A stretch of 6,233 bases of DNA from Coraliomargarita sp. CAG:312 (GCA_000438015.1 FR901637.1:34476-40708); one strand, 5' to 3'. Numbered from the stretch's first letter, positions 1 through 6,233 are shown. The notes: generated by a model from the letters alone, not told the origin. A program made the numbers and translations.

Positions 1-96
1 GAGTTCGCCATCCGGCTGCCGGCGCGCGGGGATTTTGCGGTTTTGGCACGAATGGCTTTTAATTCAAAGGGTTTTTAGAGCTCGGCGCGCGGCAAC

Positions 97-128
97 GGAG
101 GCTGCATTAATGATGCCTTAGCGCCCGG
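97..128 (+). repeat. Imperfect direct repeat A, copy 1 (partner at 480-511)
   Basis: The first 12 bases, GGAGGCTGCATT (97-108), are identical to 480-491. The similarity continues more weakly to the end at the same spacing, giving 22 of 32 positions identical, with transitions making up most of the mismatches. This pattern suggests an old duplication that has drifted, though only the 12-base core is firm. Confidence 0.45.
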
Positions 129-337
129 AGGCGGGGAAAAAGCGTCGTATTGCATGCGCGCCGGGCAGTTGTATTGCATAGTTTTTCAGCGCGTATTTAC
201 CCTTTTGGGGAGATTCTTTTTTAATTTCATAGAATGCTGGATGAAGGCGGAGCGTTTCTTTTGTTGCTTTTTGTCTGCTGGACTAGAGCGTATTTCTTTG
301 CGGAAAATCCCTCGCAGAGCGCGGGCGTCTTGGGGGG

Positions 338-355
338 AGAGGTATTAATTTGCGG
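338..355 (+). repeat. Imperfect direct repeat B, copy 1 (partner at 638-655)
   Basis: Fifteen of 18 bases match 638-655, exactly 300 bases downstream, ending in the identical TTAATTTGCGG; all three differences are transitions. A run of six G precedes it, where copy 2 has six T. GTGGAATTGG follows after 3 bases (359-368). Confidence 0.45.
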
Positions 356-479
356 ACAGTGGAATTGGGCTCGGATTGGCTTCCTTGTTTTGCCGCAATT
401 CTGAGGCGCCTGATTTCTGTACGTTTGGCGGCTATCTATTCCGGGAATTATCATTCGTTTTGTCGGAATCCATATATTT

Positions 480-511
480 GGAGGCTGCATTTGGGGCGTC
501 TTGGCGTAAGG
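480..511 (+). repeat. Imperfect direct repeat A, copy 2 (partner at 97-128)
   Basis: Copy 2 of the repeat beginning GGAGGCTGCATT. Its second half includes GGGCGTCTTGG (494-504), which also occurs exactly at 323-333, so pieces of this block are shared with a third place in the intergenic region. Confidence 0.45.
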
Positions 512-637
512 CATCCGCAGATTTACGGTTGAGGATGCCGGTCCAGCCTAGTCGGACGGGGTGTGGTGGAGCAGGCGTGCCGTGCATGTTTGCATTGCGG
601 CTCTTGGATTTGCATGCTGCATGTAGATTTATTTTTT

Positions 638-655
638 AGGGGCGTTAATTTGCGG
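638..655 (+). repeat. Imperfect direct repeat B, copy 2 (partner at 338-355)
   Basis: Second copy, AGGGG-N2-TTAATTTGCGG. The same GTGGAATTGG that follows copy 1 after 3 bases follows here after 34 bases (690-699), as if 31 bases had been gained here or lost in copy 1. Confidence 0.45.
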
Positions 656-781
656 GATGATTATCCGCGCGGCTCTGTAGGACCCGCATGTGGAATTGGC
701 AACATCCTGTCGGGCGCGGGCGGAGCATCCTAAGGACGCCCTATAAATCCCGGATGGCATTTTGTTGCGCGTTCCAGCGGG

Positions 782-803
782 CAAAGGCTCCTTTTAGCCT
801 TTG
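782..803. terminator. Perfect 8-bp hairpin downstream of speA, possible terminator or mRNA 3'-end stabiliser
   Basis: CAAAGGCT (782-789) and AGCCTTTG (796-803) are exact inverse complements around a 6-base loop. It starts 84 bases beyond the speA stop. On the minus strand no T run follows, so it is not a classical intrinsic terminator for the operon; it could trap or protect a 3' end after Rho-type termination. On the plus strand it is followed by a broken T run (ATGATTTTCTT), which would fit a weak terminator for transcripts coming from the left. A second, imperfect stem lies at 817-836 (GCGC ends with an inner AGA/TCT pairing). Confidence 0.4.
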
Positions 804-886
804 ATGATTTTCTTATGCGCAAGATTTTCTCCGCGCGTGAATTTAGAGGCTAAGCGCTTGGAAAAACCGTGGCATTGGTAAAATTG

Positions 887-2788
887 CTAATCCAAATAGG
901 TTTTGCTTTTTAGCATGCCGTTATATAGGTTTAATATTTTAACGCCTTCGCGGGGTTTTATTTTGTCGGCTTTGACTGCGGCGTCGACTTGCTTTTTCAT
1001 TAGGCGGGAGATGTATTCGCTCTTGTATTGTATTTGAGGCAGTATCTCGTCTATCTGCGAACCTTCAATTGCCTCTTCTATGTAAAAGCCGTCTTCCTCG
1101 TCGTCCTCCAGAAATACGTGGACCTCGTTGACGCGCCCGAATAGATTATGCTGGTCTCCCATTATGTCTTGGTAGGCGCCGACTAGAAACACACCGATGT
1201 AATATGGCTCGTTTTTGCGCAATTTGTGGAGCGGCAAGGTGTCGCGCTCGTCTTCCAAATCTATGAATTTGTTTATCTTTCCGTCAGAGTCGCAGGTTAT
1301 ATCTACTATCGTCGTTTGCACATTGGGTTCTTCGTCCAGCCTTTGAAGCGGGACTACAGGAAATAGTTGCTTTAGGGCCCAGTGGTCCAACAAAGATTGG
1401 AATACCGAGAAATTGCAGACGTATTGGGCCGACAAAATTTCGTCGATTTTTGCCAAATCTTCGGGAATTTGGTTTTGCCCGCGCAGGATTTTTGAGATGT
1501 CGGCGCATATCAGCCAAAATATATTTTCAGCCTGTGCCCATTCCTCAAGCTTCATATAGCCGTGCGAAAAAAGTGTGTGCGCTTCATTCTTTAGCTGTTC
1601 GGCGTCGAGAAATCTCTCAAGATGGCTCTTGTAAGAGCTCTTCATTTCCAATATATGCAGGAGATCCTTTAAAACCTGGGGCGAATTTCTTTTTACTTTT
1701 ACGATTTTGTCGTCGGCGTTTTTCTCTATGCTGTCGCGGACTTCCAAAACCAGTATGGAGTGCGGGGCTACTATTGCCCGGCCGCTTTCGGTCACAATTG
1801 TCGGGTGGGGAACTTGGGCTTGGTCGCATACAGTCTTTATTGCGTATACGACTGTCGCCGCGTATTCTTCCAAAGAATAGTTTGTAGAACTTTCGTAATT
1901 GGCTCTGGAGCCGTCGTAGTCTATTCCAAGTCCGCCGCCGCAGTCGAGATATTCAACGCCAAATCCCATCCTGCGGAGTTCGCAGTAGTATCTTGCACCT
2001 TCATGGACGGCGGTCTTGATTGTGGCGATGTTCGGGACTTGCGAACCTACATGGAAATGGACCAGCTTTAGGGCGCTTTTAAGCCCGGCGCGCTTTAGCT
2101 TTGCGGCTGCGTTCATTATTTCCGTGGGGAAAAGCCCGAATTTTGCGTTTTCTCCTACGGACGCCGCCCATTTGCCTTCTCCGGCTATATTGAGCTTTAC
2201 GCGCAAACCTATGTTCGGGACGACATTTTCTTTCTTTGAAATCCGTATTATCGAGTCTATCTCGGAAGGCTGTTCTACAACTATAAATATCGGCTTGCCT
2301 ATTTTAATTCCATTCAGAGCCAGCCTTATATATTCGTCGTCTTTGTATCCGTTGCATATGAGCAGGGATTTTTCGCTGTTGTGGAGCGCCATTGCAAGCA
2401 TCAGCTCTCCTTTGCTTCCGGCTTCTATGCCGTATTGGTAGTCTTCTCCCGCGTCTAAAATCTCCTCTACGACTTCTCTAAGCTGGTTGGTCTTTATTGG
2501 AAAAACTCCGCGATAGCATCCGTCGTAGTTTTCGTCTTTTATCGATTTCGCGAAAGCTTTGTTCAGGCGTTCCACGCGGTTTCTCAAGAGGTCTTGGACG
2601 CGTATTGTAAGCGGGGTTGTAAGCCCCATTGATCGGGCTTCTTTTACAATGTCGACTATGTCTATTGAACGCGAGTCCGCAAGGGGATGAACCAAGAGAT
2701 TTCCGCTTTTTGATATTGAGAAATGGCCCATTCCCCAATCATTGATGCCGTATAGCTTGGCGGATTCAGATATGTCCCAATTTCCCAT
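887..2788 (-). CDS. speA: Biosynthetic arginine decarboxylase (PLP-dependent)
   Basis: Decarboxylates L-arginine to agmatine, the entry to putrescine and longer polyamines, in the cytoplasm. The 633 residues fit the SpeA family (about 630-660). The fold-III PLP barrel carries the Schiff-base lysine Lys99 in F-P-I-K-T-N-Q, then H-F-H-V-G-S-Q at 244-250, the phosphate-binding glycine run D-C-G-G-G-L-G at 282-288, and T-E-S-G-R-A at 333-338. An insert of helices typical of SpeA follows (about 370-480). The C-terminal barrel holds D-I-T-C-D-S-D-G at 496-503, with Cys499 and Asp500 as the expected active-site pair from the partner subunit, and G-A-Y-Q-D-I-M-G-D-Q-H-N-L-F-G at 537-551. ATG 2788 has a GGAGG site 9 bases ahead and lies 2 bases after the hisF stop; the stop is TAG. 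It is the last gene of the operon. No agmatinase or agmatine deiminase gene is in view, so the later steps are encoded elsewhere. Confidence 0.97.
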   Translation of the reverse strand: MGNWDISESAKLYGINDWGMGHFSISKSGNLLVHPLADSRSIDIVDIVKEARSMGLTTPLTIRVQDLLRNRVERLNKAFAKSIKDENYDGCYRGVFPIKTNQLREVVEEILDAGEDYQYGIEAGSKGELMLAMALHNSEKSLLICNGYKDDEYIRLALNGIKIGKPIFIVVEQPSEIDSIIRISKKENVVPNIGLRVKLNIAGEGKWAASVGENAKFGLFPTEIMNAAAKLKRAGLKSALKLVHFHVGSQVPNIATIKTAVHEGARYYCELRRMGFGVEYLDCGGGLGIDYDGSRANYESSTNYSLEEYAATVVYAIKTVCDQAQVPHPTIVTESGRAIVAPHSILVLEVRDSIEKNADDKIVKVKRNSPQVLKDLLHILEMKSSYKSHLERFLDAEQLKNEAHTLFSHGYMKLEEWAQAENIFWLICADISKILRGQNQIPEDLAKIDEILSAQYVCNFSVFQSLLDHWALKQLFPVVPLQRLDEEPNVQTTIVDITCDSDGKINKFIDLEDERDTLPLHKLRKNEPYYIGVFLVGAYQDIMGDQHNLFGRVNEVHVFLEDDEEDGFYIEEAIEGSQIDEILPQIQYKSEYISRLMKKQVDAAVKADKIKPREGVKILNLYNGMLKSKTYLD

Positions 2789-2790
2789 TT

Positions 2791-3561
2791 CTAGCTGCCT
2801 CCAAGTTTTCTTGCTGGTATTCCTTCCGCTATCAAGGCGTCTTTTGCCTGTTCTATCGTATATGTTCCGAAGTGGAAAATGGAGGCCGCAAGCACGGCGT
2901 TGGCGCCGCCGTATTTTACAACATCGACCAGATGTTTTAGGTTTCCCGCGCCTCCGGATGCTATAACGGGAATCGGGACGGCATCGCTAACGGCTTTTGT
3001 CAGAGAAATGTCGTATCCGTTTTTAGTTCCGTCGCAGTCCATTGATGTGAGCAAAATTTCTCCCGCGCCGCGCCGCGCAACTTCCTTTGCCCATTCAACC
3101 GCGTCTAATTCGGTTGCGTTTCTGCCCCCGTGGGTGTAGACGCGCCATTTGTTTTGGCCGTCGCGCTTGGCGTCGATTGCAACCACTATGCATTGGTTCC
3201 CGAATTTTGCGGAGGCTTGCGAAACCAAATCCGGGTTTACGATTGCCGCTGTGTTTAGGGAAACCTTATCGGCTCCGGCGTTGAGCATCTTTCTTATGTC
3301 TTCCACGCTGCGCAGCCCTCCGCCGACGGTAAGAGGCATAAAGCACTCCGAAGCTGTCCGCTCTACAACTTCAAGCATGATGTCGCGCTTGTCGCTGGAG
3401 GCTGTTATATCCAGAAATACGAGCTCGTCGGCGCCCTGTTTTTCATACGCTTTCGCTTGTTCGACGGGGTCTCCGGCGTCGATGAGATTCACAAAATTTA
3501 CGCCTTTTACTACGCGTCCTGCGTGCACATCCAGGCACGGAATTATTCTTACGCTTAACAT
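2791..3561 (-). CDS. hisF: Imidazole glycerol phosphate synthase, cyclase subunit HisF
   Basis: HisF takes ammonia from its glutaminase partner HisH and converts PRFAR into imidazole glycerol phosphate and AICAR, linking histidine and purine synthesis in the cytoplasm. The 256 residues match the usual length of about 250-260, forming a (beta/alpha)8 barrel. Key residues fall at the canonical numbers: catalytic Asp11 (in P-C-L-D-V), Asp130 (in V-A-I-D-A), phosphate-binding G-G-G at 80-82, M-D-C-D-G-T at 174-179, and A-S-G-G-A-G at 201-206. The ATG at 3561 comes 5 bases after the upstream stop; only a weak AAGAG (3573-3577) lies 11 bases ahead, inside the previous gene, so translation may depend on coupling. 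The stop is TAG. No hisH, hisA or other his gene is visible, so this hisF stands apart from a histidine operon within the window. It looks intact and functional. Confidence 0.98.
   Translation of the reverse strand: MLSVRIIPCLDVHAGRVVKGVNFVNLIDAGDPVEQAKAYEKQGADELVFLDITASSDKRDIMLEVVERTASECFMPLTVGGGLRSVEDIRKMLNAGADKVSLNTAAIVNPDLVSQASAKFGNQCIVVAIDAKRDGQNKWRVYTHGGRNATELDAVEWAKEVARRGAGEILLTSMDCDGTKNGYDISLTKAVSDAVPIPVIASGGAGNLKHLVDVVKYGGANAVLAASIFHFGTYTIEQAKDALIAEGIPARKLGGS
2798..2802 (-). promoter_or_regulatory. speA ribosome binding site inside the 3' end of hisF
   Basis: GGAGG on the minus strand, 9 bases before ATG 2788, is a strong Shine-Dalgarno. It is also part of the last hisF codons (…Leu-Gly-Gly-Ser-stop), so ribosomes finishing hisF uncover or directly reuse the site. 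This is the clearest sign of co-transcription and coupled translation in the window. Confidence 0.8.
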
Positions 3562-3566
3562 ATTGT

Positions 3567-5204
3567 TTATTGCTCTTGTGGGAAAGACAGGTCTATTTCC
3601 AGCTTTTGTCCGGCTTCCAGGGTGAAGCTGTTTTCTCCAAGCGGAGGCTGGGAATCGTTTTTAAAGACGGAAAACTTAAGAGGTTCGGATAGGCCTTTGG
3701 CTACATAGCGCCATTTTCCTATTTCGAGGTATTCCATTGCCACTCCCTTTTCGGGCGAAAGGCCCGCGGCATTTCCGCGAATATAAGGTTTATTGCCTAT
3801 GCCTATTAGGGAGTTTACAACCACTACGGAGTCCTCTTTGGCTGGCTTTTGGGGCTTTGACGGAGATTCAGGCAGAGAGTCGAATAGCATTTCGGATATC
3901 TCTTTTTCCGCAGGCGCGGATTTCTCTGTATGCTGTTGCATATTTGCGGATTCGGACTTTGTTGCGGCCGAATCCGCAGGCTCAAAAAAATCTATGTCGT
4001 CGTCGAATCCGCCGTTTTTTTGTTTTTGGCTGGATTTTGTATTTTCTCCAGGGGAGTCGTCGAAGCTAAAGTCGTCTTCGCCAATATGGGCGTCTGTTTC
4101 GCCTTCGCCGGCAGACGGCGCGGAACTGTCTGGCACCGCGGAATTGTCGCCGCGGCTCAGGCTGGATTCGCCTGCTTGTTCCGGAGCTTGGCTATTTTGA
4201 AAGGCTTGGGTCGATTCTCCTTCGTCTAAGCTTGTTTCCTCCGCGCCGCCGTTTGATTTTGCGCCTTCTAAGTCTCTTGCAGGTTGGGTATTGCCTTCGT
4301 CGCCGGGTATATCGGACAAGTTTTTACTTTCTTCCGGCTCTTGAAGGCTATTTAGGTTGTCTTCATTTGAAAAATTAGGCTTTTCGGTTCCTATAGAAAC
4401 GAGTTTGCTTACAGACATTTTAGTGTCTTCGGCTTGACCAAGAGCCTTTTGGAGAAGGTTCCCTAGCTTTGGAGGCGCGGATTTATCGGCTGAATCTGTT
4501 GCCGATTCGGGTTGGTTGTCTCCCGGATTGCAAAATTGAAGCATTTGCGCGCGCAGCTGCGATATTTCGTCTCCCAAAGATTCATTTACGGCAGACAGCA
4601 TATCTTTTACCACTTCCATGTCTGAAACGGCGGCAGCAAGCGTTTTGTCGTTTTCTTCCGCCTGGATTGATGCTTCTTTGGAGGCTCGGGACAATTCGTT
4701 TAAAATATTCCCTATTTCCGACATCTTGGCGTCGATTTCGTCTTTTAGAGCGGCTATCCTTTCGGCATTTTCGGCGTTTGCGGCCGAGCTTTCCTTAAAC
4801 TTGGTTTTTACGGCGTCCTTAAATTCTGAAACTGCTTTTATTATTGAAGATGCGTCGGAACCGCCCTTTAGCTCCTCCAGTGAAAACTCGTTTTTTTCGC
4901 GTTTTTCTTCGACATCGGCAATCATCAGCTGCAGTTCAGAGAGTTGGTCGAATATTATCTTGAAATTTTCTGCGGCTTCCTCCGTGTGTTCGGCTTTTGA
5001 AGCCAAATCCTTTTTGTATTCAAGCCAGTATGGGATGAGCAGCATTGCCATTGCGCCCAAGACCATCAGACAGCAGAAGAACGCCACCCCCAATCCCATC
5101 TCTTCCGCATATCTTATGCTTGGAAGGGCTATTGCAAACACCGTTATGAACATTAGCGCGTCCGCAACGTAAAGCGGCCACATGGGAATTTTGGAGATTT
5201 TCAT
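3567..5204 (-). CDS. Membrane-anchored coiled-coil protein with acidic disordered region and conserved-looking C-terminal domain, function unknown
   Basis: Not recognised as a named family. The protein has 545 residues from ATG 5204. Two hydrophobic helices (about 10-30 and 38-58) are separated by a short R-Y-A-E-E-M-G loop; lysines before helix 1 and after helix 2 (K-K at 64-65) suggest both ends face the cytoplasm. Residues about 62-222 are Ala/Glu/Lys/Ser rich, helical and coiled-coil-like. Residues about 228-455 are Ser/Glu/Asp/Pro/Gly rich and probably disordered, with acidic-phenylalanine patches at 377-383, 400-408 and 438-444. Residues about 458-545 turn into a strand-rich domain with I-G-I-G-N-K-P-Y-I-R-G (467-477), G-K-W-R-Y (496-500), F-K-N-D (514-517) and E-A-G-Q-K-L-E-I (530-537). 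The stop is TAA, 5 bases before hisF. A start at GTG 5213 would overlap the Shine-Dalgarno, so ATG is preferred. A tethering or scaffold role is only inference; no catalytic motif is visible. Confidence 0.9.
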   Translation of the reverse strand: MKISKIPMWPLYVADALMFITVFAIALPSIRYAEEMGLGVAFFCCLMVLGAMAMLLIPYWLEYKKDLASKAEHTEEAAENFKIIFDQLSELQLMIADVEEKREKNEFSLEELKGGSDASSIIKAVSEFKDAVKTKFKESSAANAENAERIAALKDEIDAKMSEIGNILNELSRASKEASIQAEENDKTLAAAVSDMEVVKDMLSAVNESLGDEISQLRAQMLQFCNPGDNQPESATDSADKSAPPKLGNLLQKALGQAEDTKMSVSKLVSIGTEKPNFSNEDNLNSLQEPEESKNLSDIPGDEGNTQPARDLEGAKSNGGAEETSLDEGESTQAFQNSQAPEQAGESSLSRGDNSAVPDSSAPSAGEGETDAHIGEDDFSFDDSPGENTKSSQKQKNGGFDDDIDFFEPADSAATKSESANMQQHTEKSAPAEKEISEMLFDSLPESPSKPQKPAKEDSVVVVNSLIGIGNKPYIRGNAAGLSPEKGVAMEYLEIGKWRYVAKGLSEPLKFSVFKNDSQPPLGENSFTLEAGQKLEIDLSFPQEQ

Positions 5205-5212
5205 ATTTAGCA

Positions 5213-5218
5213 CCCTCT
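5213..5218 (-). promoter_or_regulatory. Ribosome binding site that fixes the start of the membrane protein
   Basis: AGAGGG on the minus strand ends 8 bases before ATG 5204, a normal Shine-Dalgarno distance. The longer reading frame begins with a GTG at 5213, whose first G is the last base of this site, so ribosomes placed here would use the ATG and not the GTG. The site lies in the 30-base gap after trpS. Confidence 0.75.
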
Positions 5219-5234
5219 GGAAATTTAATTTGGT

Positions 5235-6233
5235 CTATTCGAATTTCATAAAGCCTACTTTCCGGTAGACTTTCGACATTATTCTATTTACGCGCCGTTG
5301 GGCATTTTCATTTCCGCGTTTTAGGGCGGCTTCTATAAGATGCTTGTCGGAAATTATCGACTCGTATCGTTCGCGCACCGGAGAAAGTTTTTCTACTACG
5401 ATTTCAGCCACTGCCTTTTTGAAATCTCCATAGCCTTTGCCTGAGAATTCGCCGACTATCTCGTCCCTAGTTTTTCCGGAAAGCGCGGATGCTATATTTA
5501 TGAGGTTTGAAATGCCCGGCTTTGCGTCGGGATCATATTTTATTTCTCCGTCGGAGTCCGTCACTGCCGACATTATTTTTTTGCGCAAAATTTCGGGCTT
5601 GTCGGTTATATAAAGCGTTCCGTTTTGGTTCGGATCGGACTTTGACATCTTTGATTCCGGATTCTGCAAGGACATTATTCTTGCGCCGGACGCCGGTATA
5701 TACGGCTCTGGCATTTTAAATGTTTCGGAGTAGGTGGAGTTGAATTTTTGCGCGAGATCGCGGGTTAATTCTATATGTTGCTTTTGGTCCTCTCCCACGG
5801 GAACTAGATCCGCGTTGTAGATTAAAATGTCTGCAGCCATCAATACCGGATAGTATAGCAGGCCGCTGTTCAGTGCGTTTTTGTGCTTGCGCGCCTTGTC
5901 CTTGTATTGGGTCATGCGCTCAAGGGCCCCTATCGGGCAAATGCAGCCGAGAATCCATGAAAGCTCGGCATGCCCTACTATCGAGCTTTGCAAAAACAGG
6001 TTGCATTTTTGTGGATCCAATCCGCATGCCATATATTGGGCCGCGCAGTCGTAAACATTTTTCTTCAAGTCTGCCGGAATGTAGGGTATGGTAATTGCGT
6101 GCATATCGACTACGCCGAAATAGCATTCGTATTTTTCCACCATTTCCACCCAGTTTTTCACCGCGCCAAGATAGTTGCCAAGGTGCAATTTTCCCGTCGG
6201 TTGCGCGCATGTTAGCACAACTTTTTTATTCTC
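5235..6233 (-). CDS. trpS: Tryptophanyl-tRNA synthetase (TrpRS), 5'-partial at the right window edge
   Basis: Class I aminoacyl-tRNA synthetase that activates tryptophan with ATP and loads it on tRNA-Trp in the cytoplasm. The visible 332 residues open with E-N-K-K-V-V-L-T and run in frame off the window, so the true start lies outside; bacterial TrpRS is about 330-340 residues, so only a few are missing. A GTG at 6218 is in frame but sits inside the conserved first strand, just before A-Q-P-T-G, and is unlikely to be the start. Counting from that GTG, the class I HIGH-type motif is H-L-G-N at 12-15, the M-A-A-D element holding the tryptophan-binding Asp is at 127-130, G-E-D-Q at 142-145, and the KMSKS loop is exact at 190-194. 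The stop is TAG. It is the first gene of the visible operon, 30 bases ahead of the next start. I see nothing broken or unusual in it. Confidence 0.97.
   Translation of the reverse strand, partial: ENKKVVLTCAQPTGKLHLGNYLGAVKNWVEMVEKYECYFGVVDMHAITIPYIPADLKKNVYDCAAQYMACGLDPQKCNLFLQSSIVGHAELSWILGCICPIGALERMTQYKDKARKHKNALNSGLLYYPVLMAADILIYNADLVPVGEDQKQHIELTRDLAQKFNSTYSETFKMPEPYIPASGARIMSLQNPESKMSKSDPNQNGTLYITDKPEILRKKIMSAVTDSDGEIKYDPDAKPGISNLINIASALSGKTRDEIVGEFSGKGYGDFKKAVAEIVVEKLSPVRERYESIISDKHLIEAALKRGNENAQRRVNRIMSKVYRKVGFMKFE

Larger units (their letters stand above)
1..886. other. Long intergenic region without a supportable gene
   Basis: I find no tRNA T-loop, no recognisable structured RNA and no reading frame with protein-like composition. 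The plus strand is clearly richer in G and T than in C and A: 541-600 has 26 G against 13 C, and 361-420 has 22 T against 7 A. Short imperfect direct repeats are scattered through it (97-128 with 480-511; 338-355 with 638-655; 323-333 with 494-504; 359-368 with 690-699; 20-29 with 83-92). The stretch could be decayed sequence, a host of intergenic repeats, or hold the regulatory region of a gene further left. An unrecognised small RNA cannot be excluded. Confidence 0.7.

Noticed and set aside
154..348. 64-codon plus-strand reading frame
   Set aside because: No Shine-Dalgarno at a usable distance, composition rich in Phe/Arg/Cys as in random T- and G-rich sequence, no family resemblance.
227..514. 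95-codon minus-strand reading frame in the intergenic region
   Set aside because: Its Pro/Gln/Asn/Thr/Lys-rich composition is what the complement of G+T-rich sequence gives; no good ribosome site and no recognisable domain.
579..601. Bulged hairpin (GCCG-TGCA / TGCA-CGGC) as a terminator
   Set aside because: Only two 4-bp segments with a 3-base bulge and no T run after it; consistent with chance.
1..886. tRNA, tmRNA, RNase P, SRP RNA or CRISPR array
   Set aside because: No T-loop consensus, no conserved RNA core motif and no regularly spaced repeats were found on either strand.
1450..1887. 145-codon plus-strand frame opposite speA
   Set aside because: Lies wholly within the intact, well-matched speA gene and shows no domain of its own.
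4618..5172. 184-codon plus-strand frame opposite the coiled-coil region
   Set aside because: Ser/Ala/Phe-rich shadow of Glu/Ala/Lys codons of the real gene on the other strand.
5205..5213. GTG start for the membrane protein, giving 548 residues
   Set aside because: The GTG overlaps the Shine-Dalgarno sequence; ATG 5204 has ideal spacing.

Overview
The window carries a compact four-gene block, all on the minus strand, read from right to left: trpS (cut by the right edge), a gene for a 545-residue membrane-anchored coiled-coil protein of unknown function, hisF, and speA. The gaps between genes are 30, 5 and 2 bases, and the speA ribosome binding site lies inside the last codons of hisF, so the four are very probably one transcript with partly coupled translation. 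To the left, after the speA stop, 886 bases hold no gene I can support.

The organism is a bacterium of roughly balanced base composition. The protein sequences look most like Verrucomicrobiota, perhaps the Opitutae side. This rests on the general look of TrpS and SpeA and on a C-terminal pattern in the unknown protein that I associate with that group. It is a recollection-based guess (about 50-60 percent), not a search result. Two habits are visible: isoleucine is often written ATA, and three of the four genes end in TAG.

Region by region: 1-886 is intergenic, strongly G+T rich on the plus strand, and contains several imperfect direct repeats and one perfect 8-bp hairpin (782-803) that may end or protect the operon mRNA. 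887-2788 is speA, making agmatine from arginine for polyamine synthesis. 2791-3561 is hisF, the cyclase half of imidazole glycerol phosphate synthase; its glutaminase partner hisH is not here. 3567-5204 is the unknown two-helix membrane protein, with a predicted cytoplasmic coiled coil, a long acidic disordered stretch and a compact C-terminal domain. 5235-6233 is tryptophanyl-tRNA synthetase lacking only its first few codons.

The three recognised enzymes share amino acid chemistry in a loose sense (tryptophan charging, histidine synthesis, arginine decarboxylation) but are not steps of one pathway. The unrecognised membrane protein among them is the part most worth following up. I see no CRISPR array, mobile element, tRNA or defence system.
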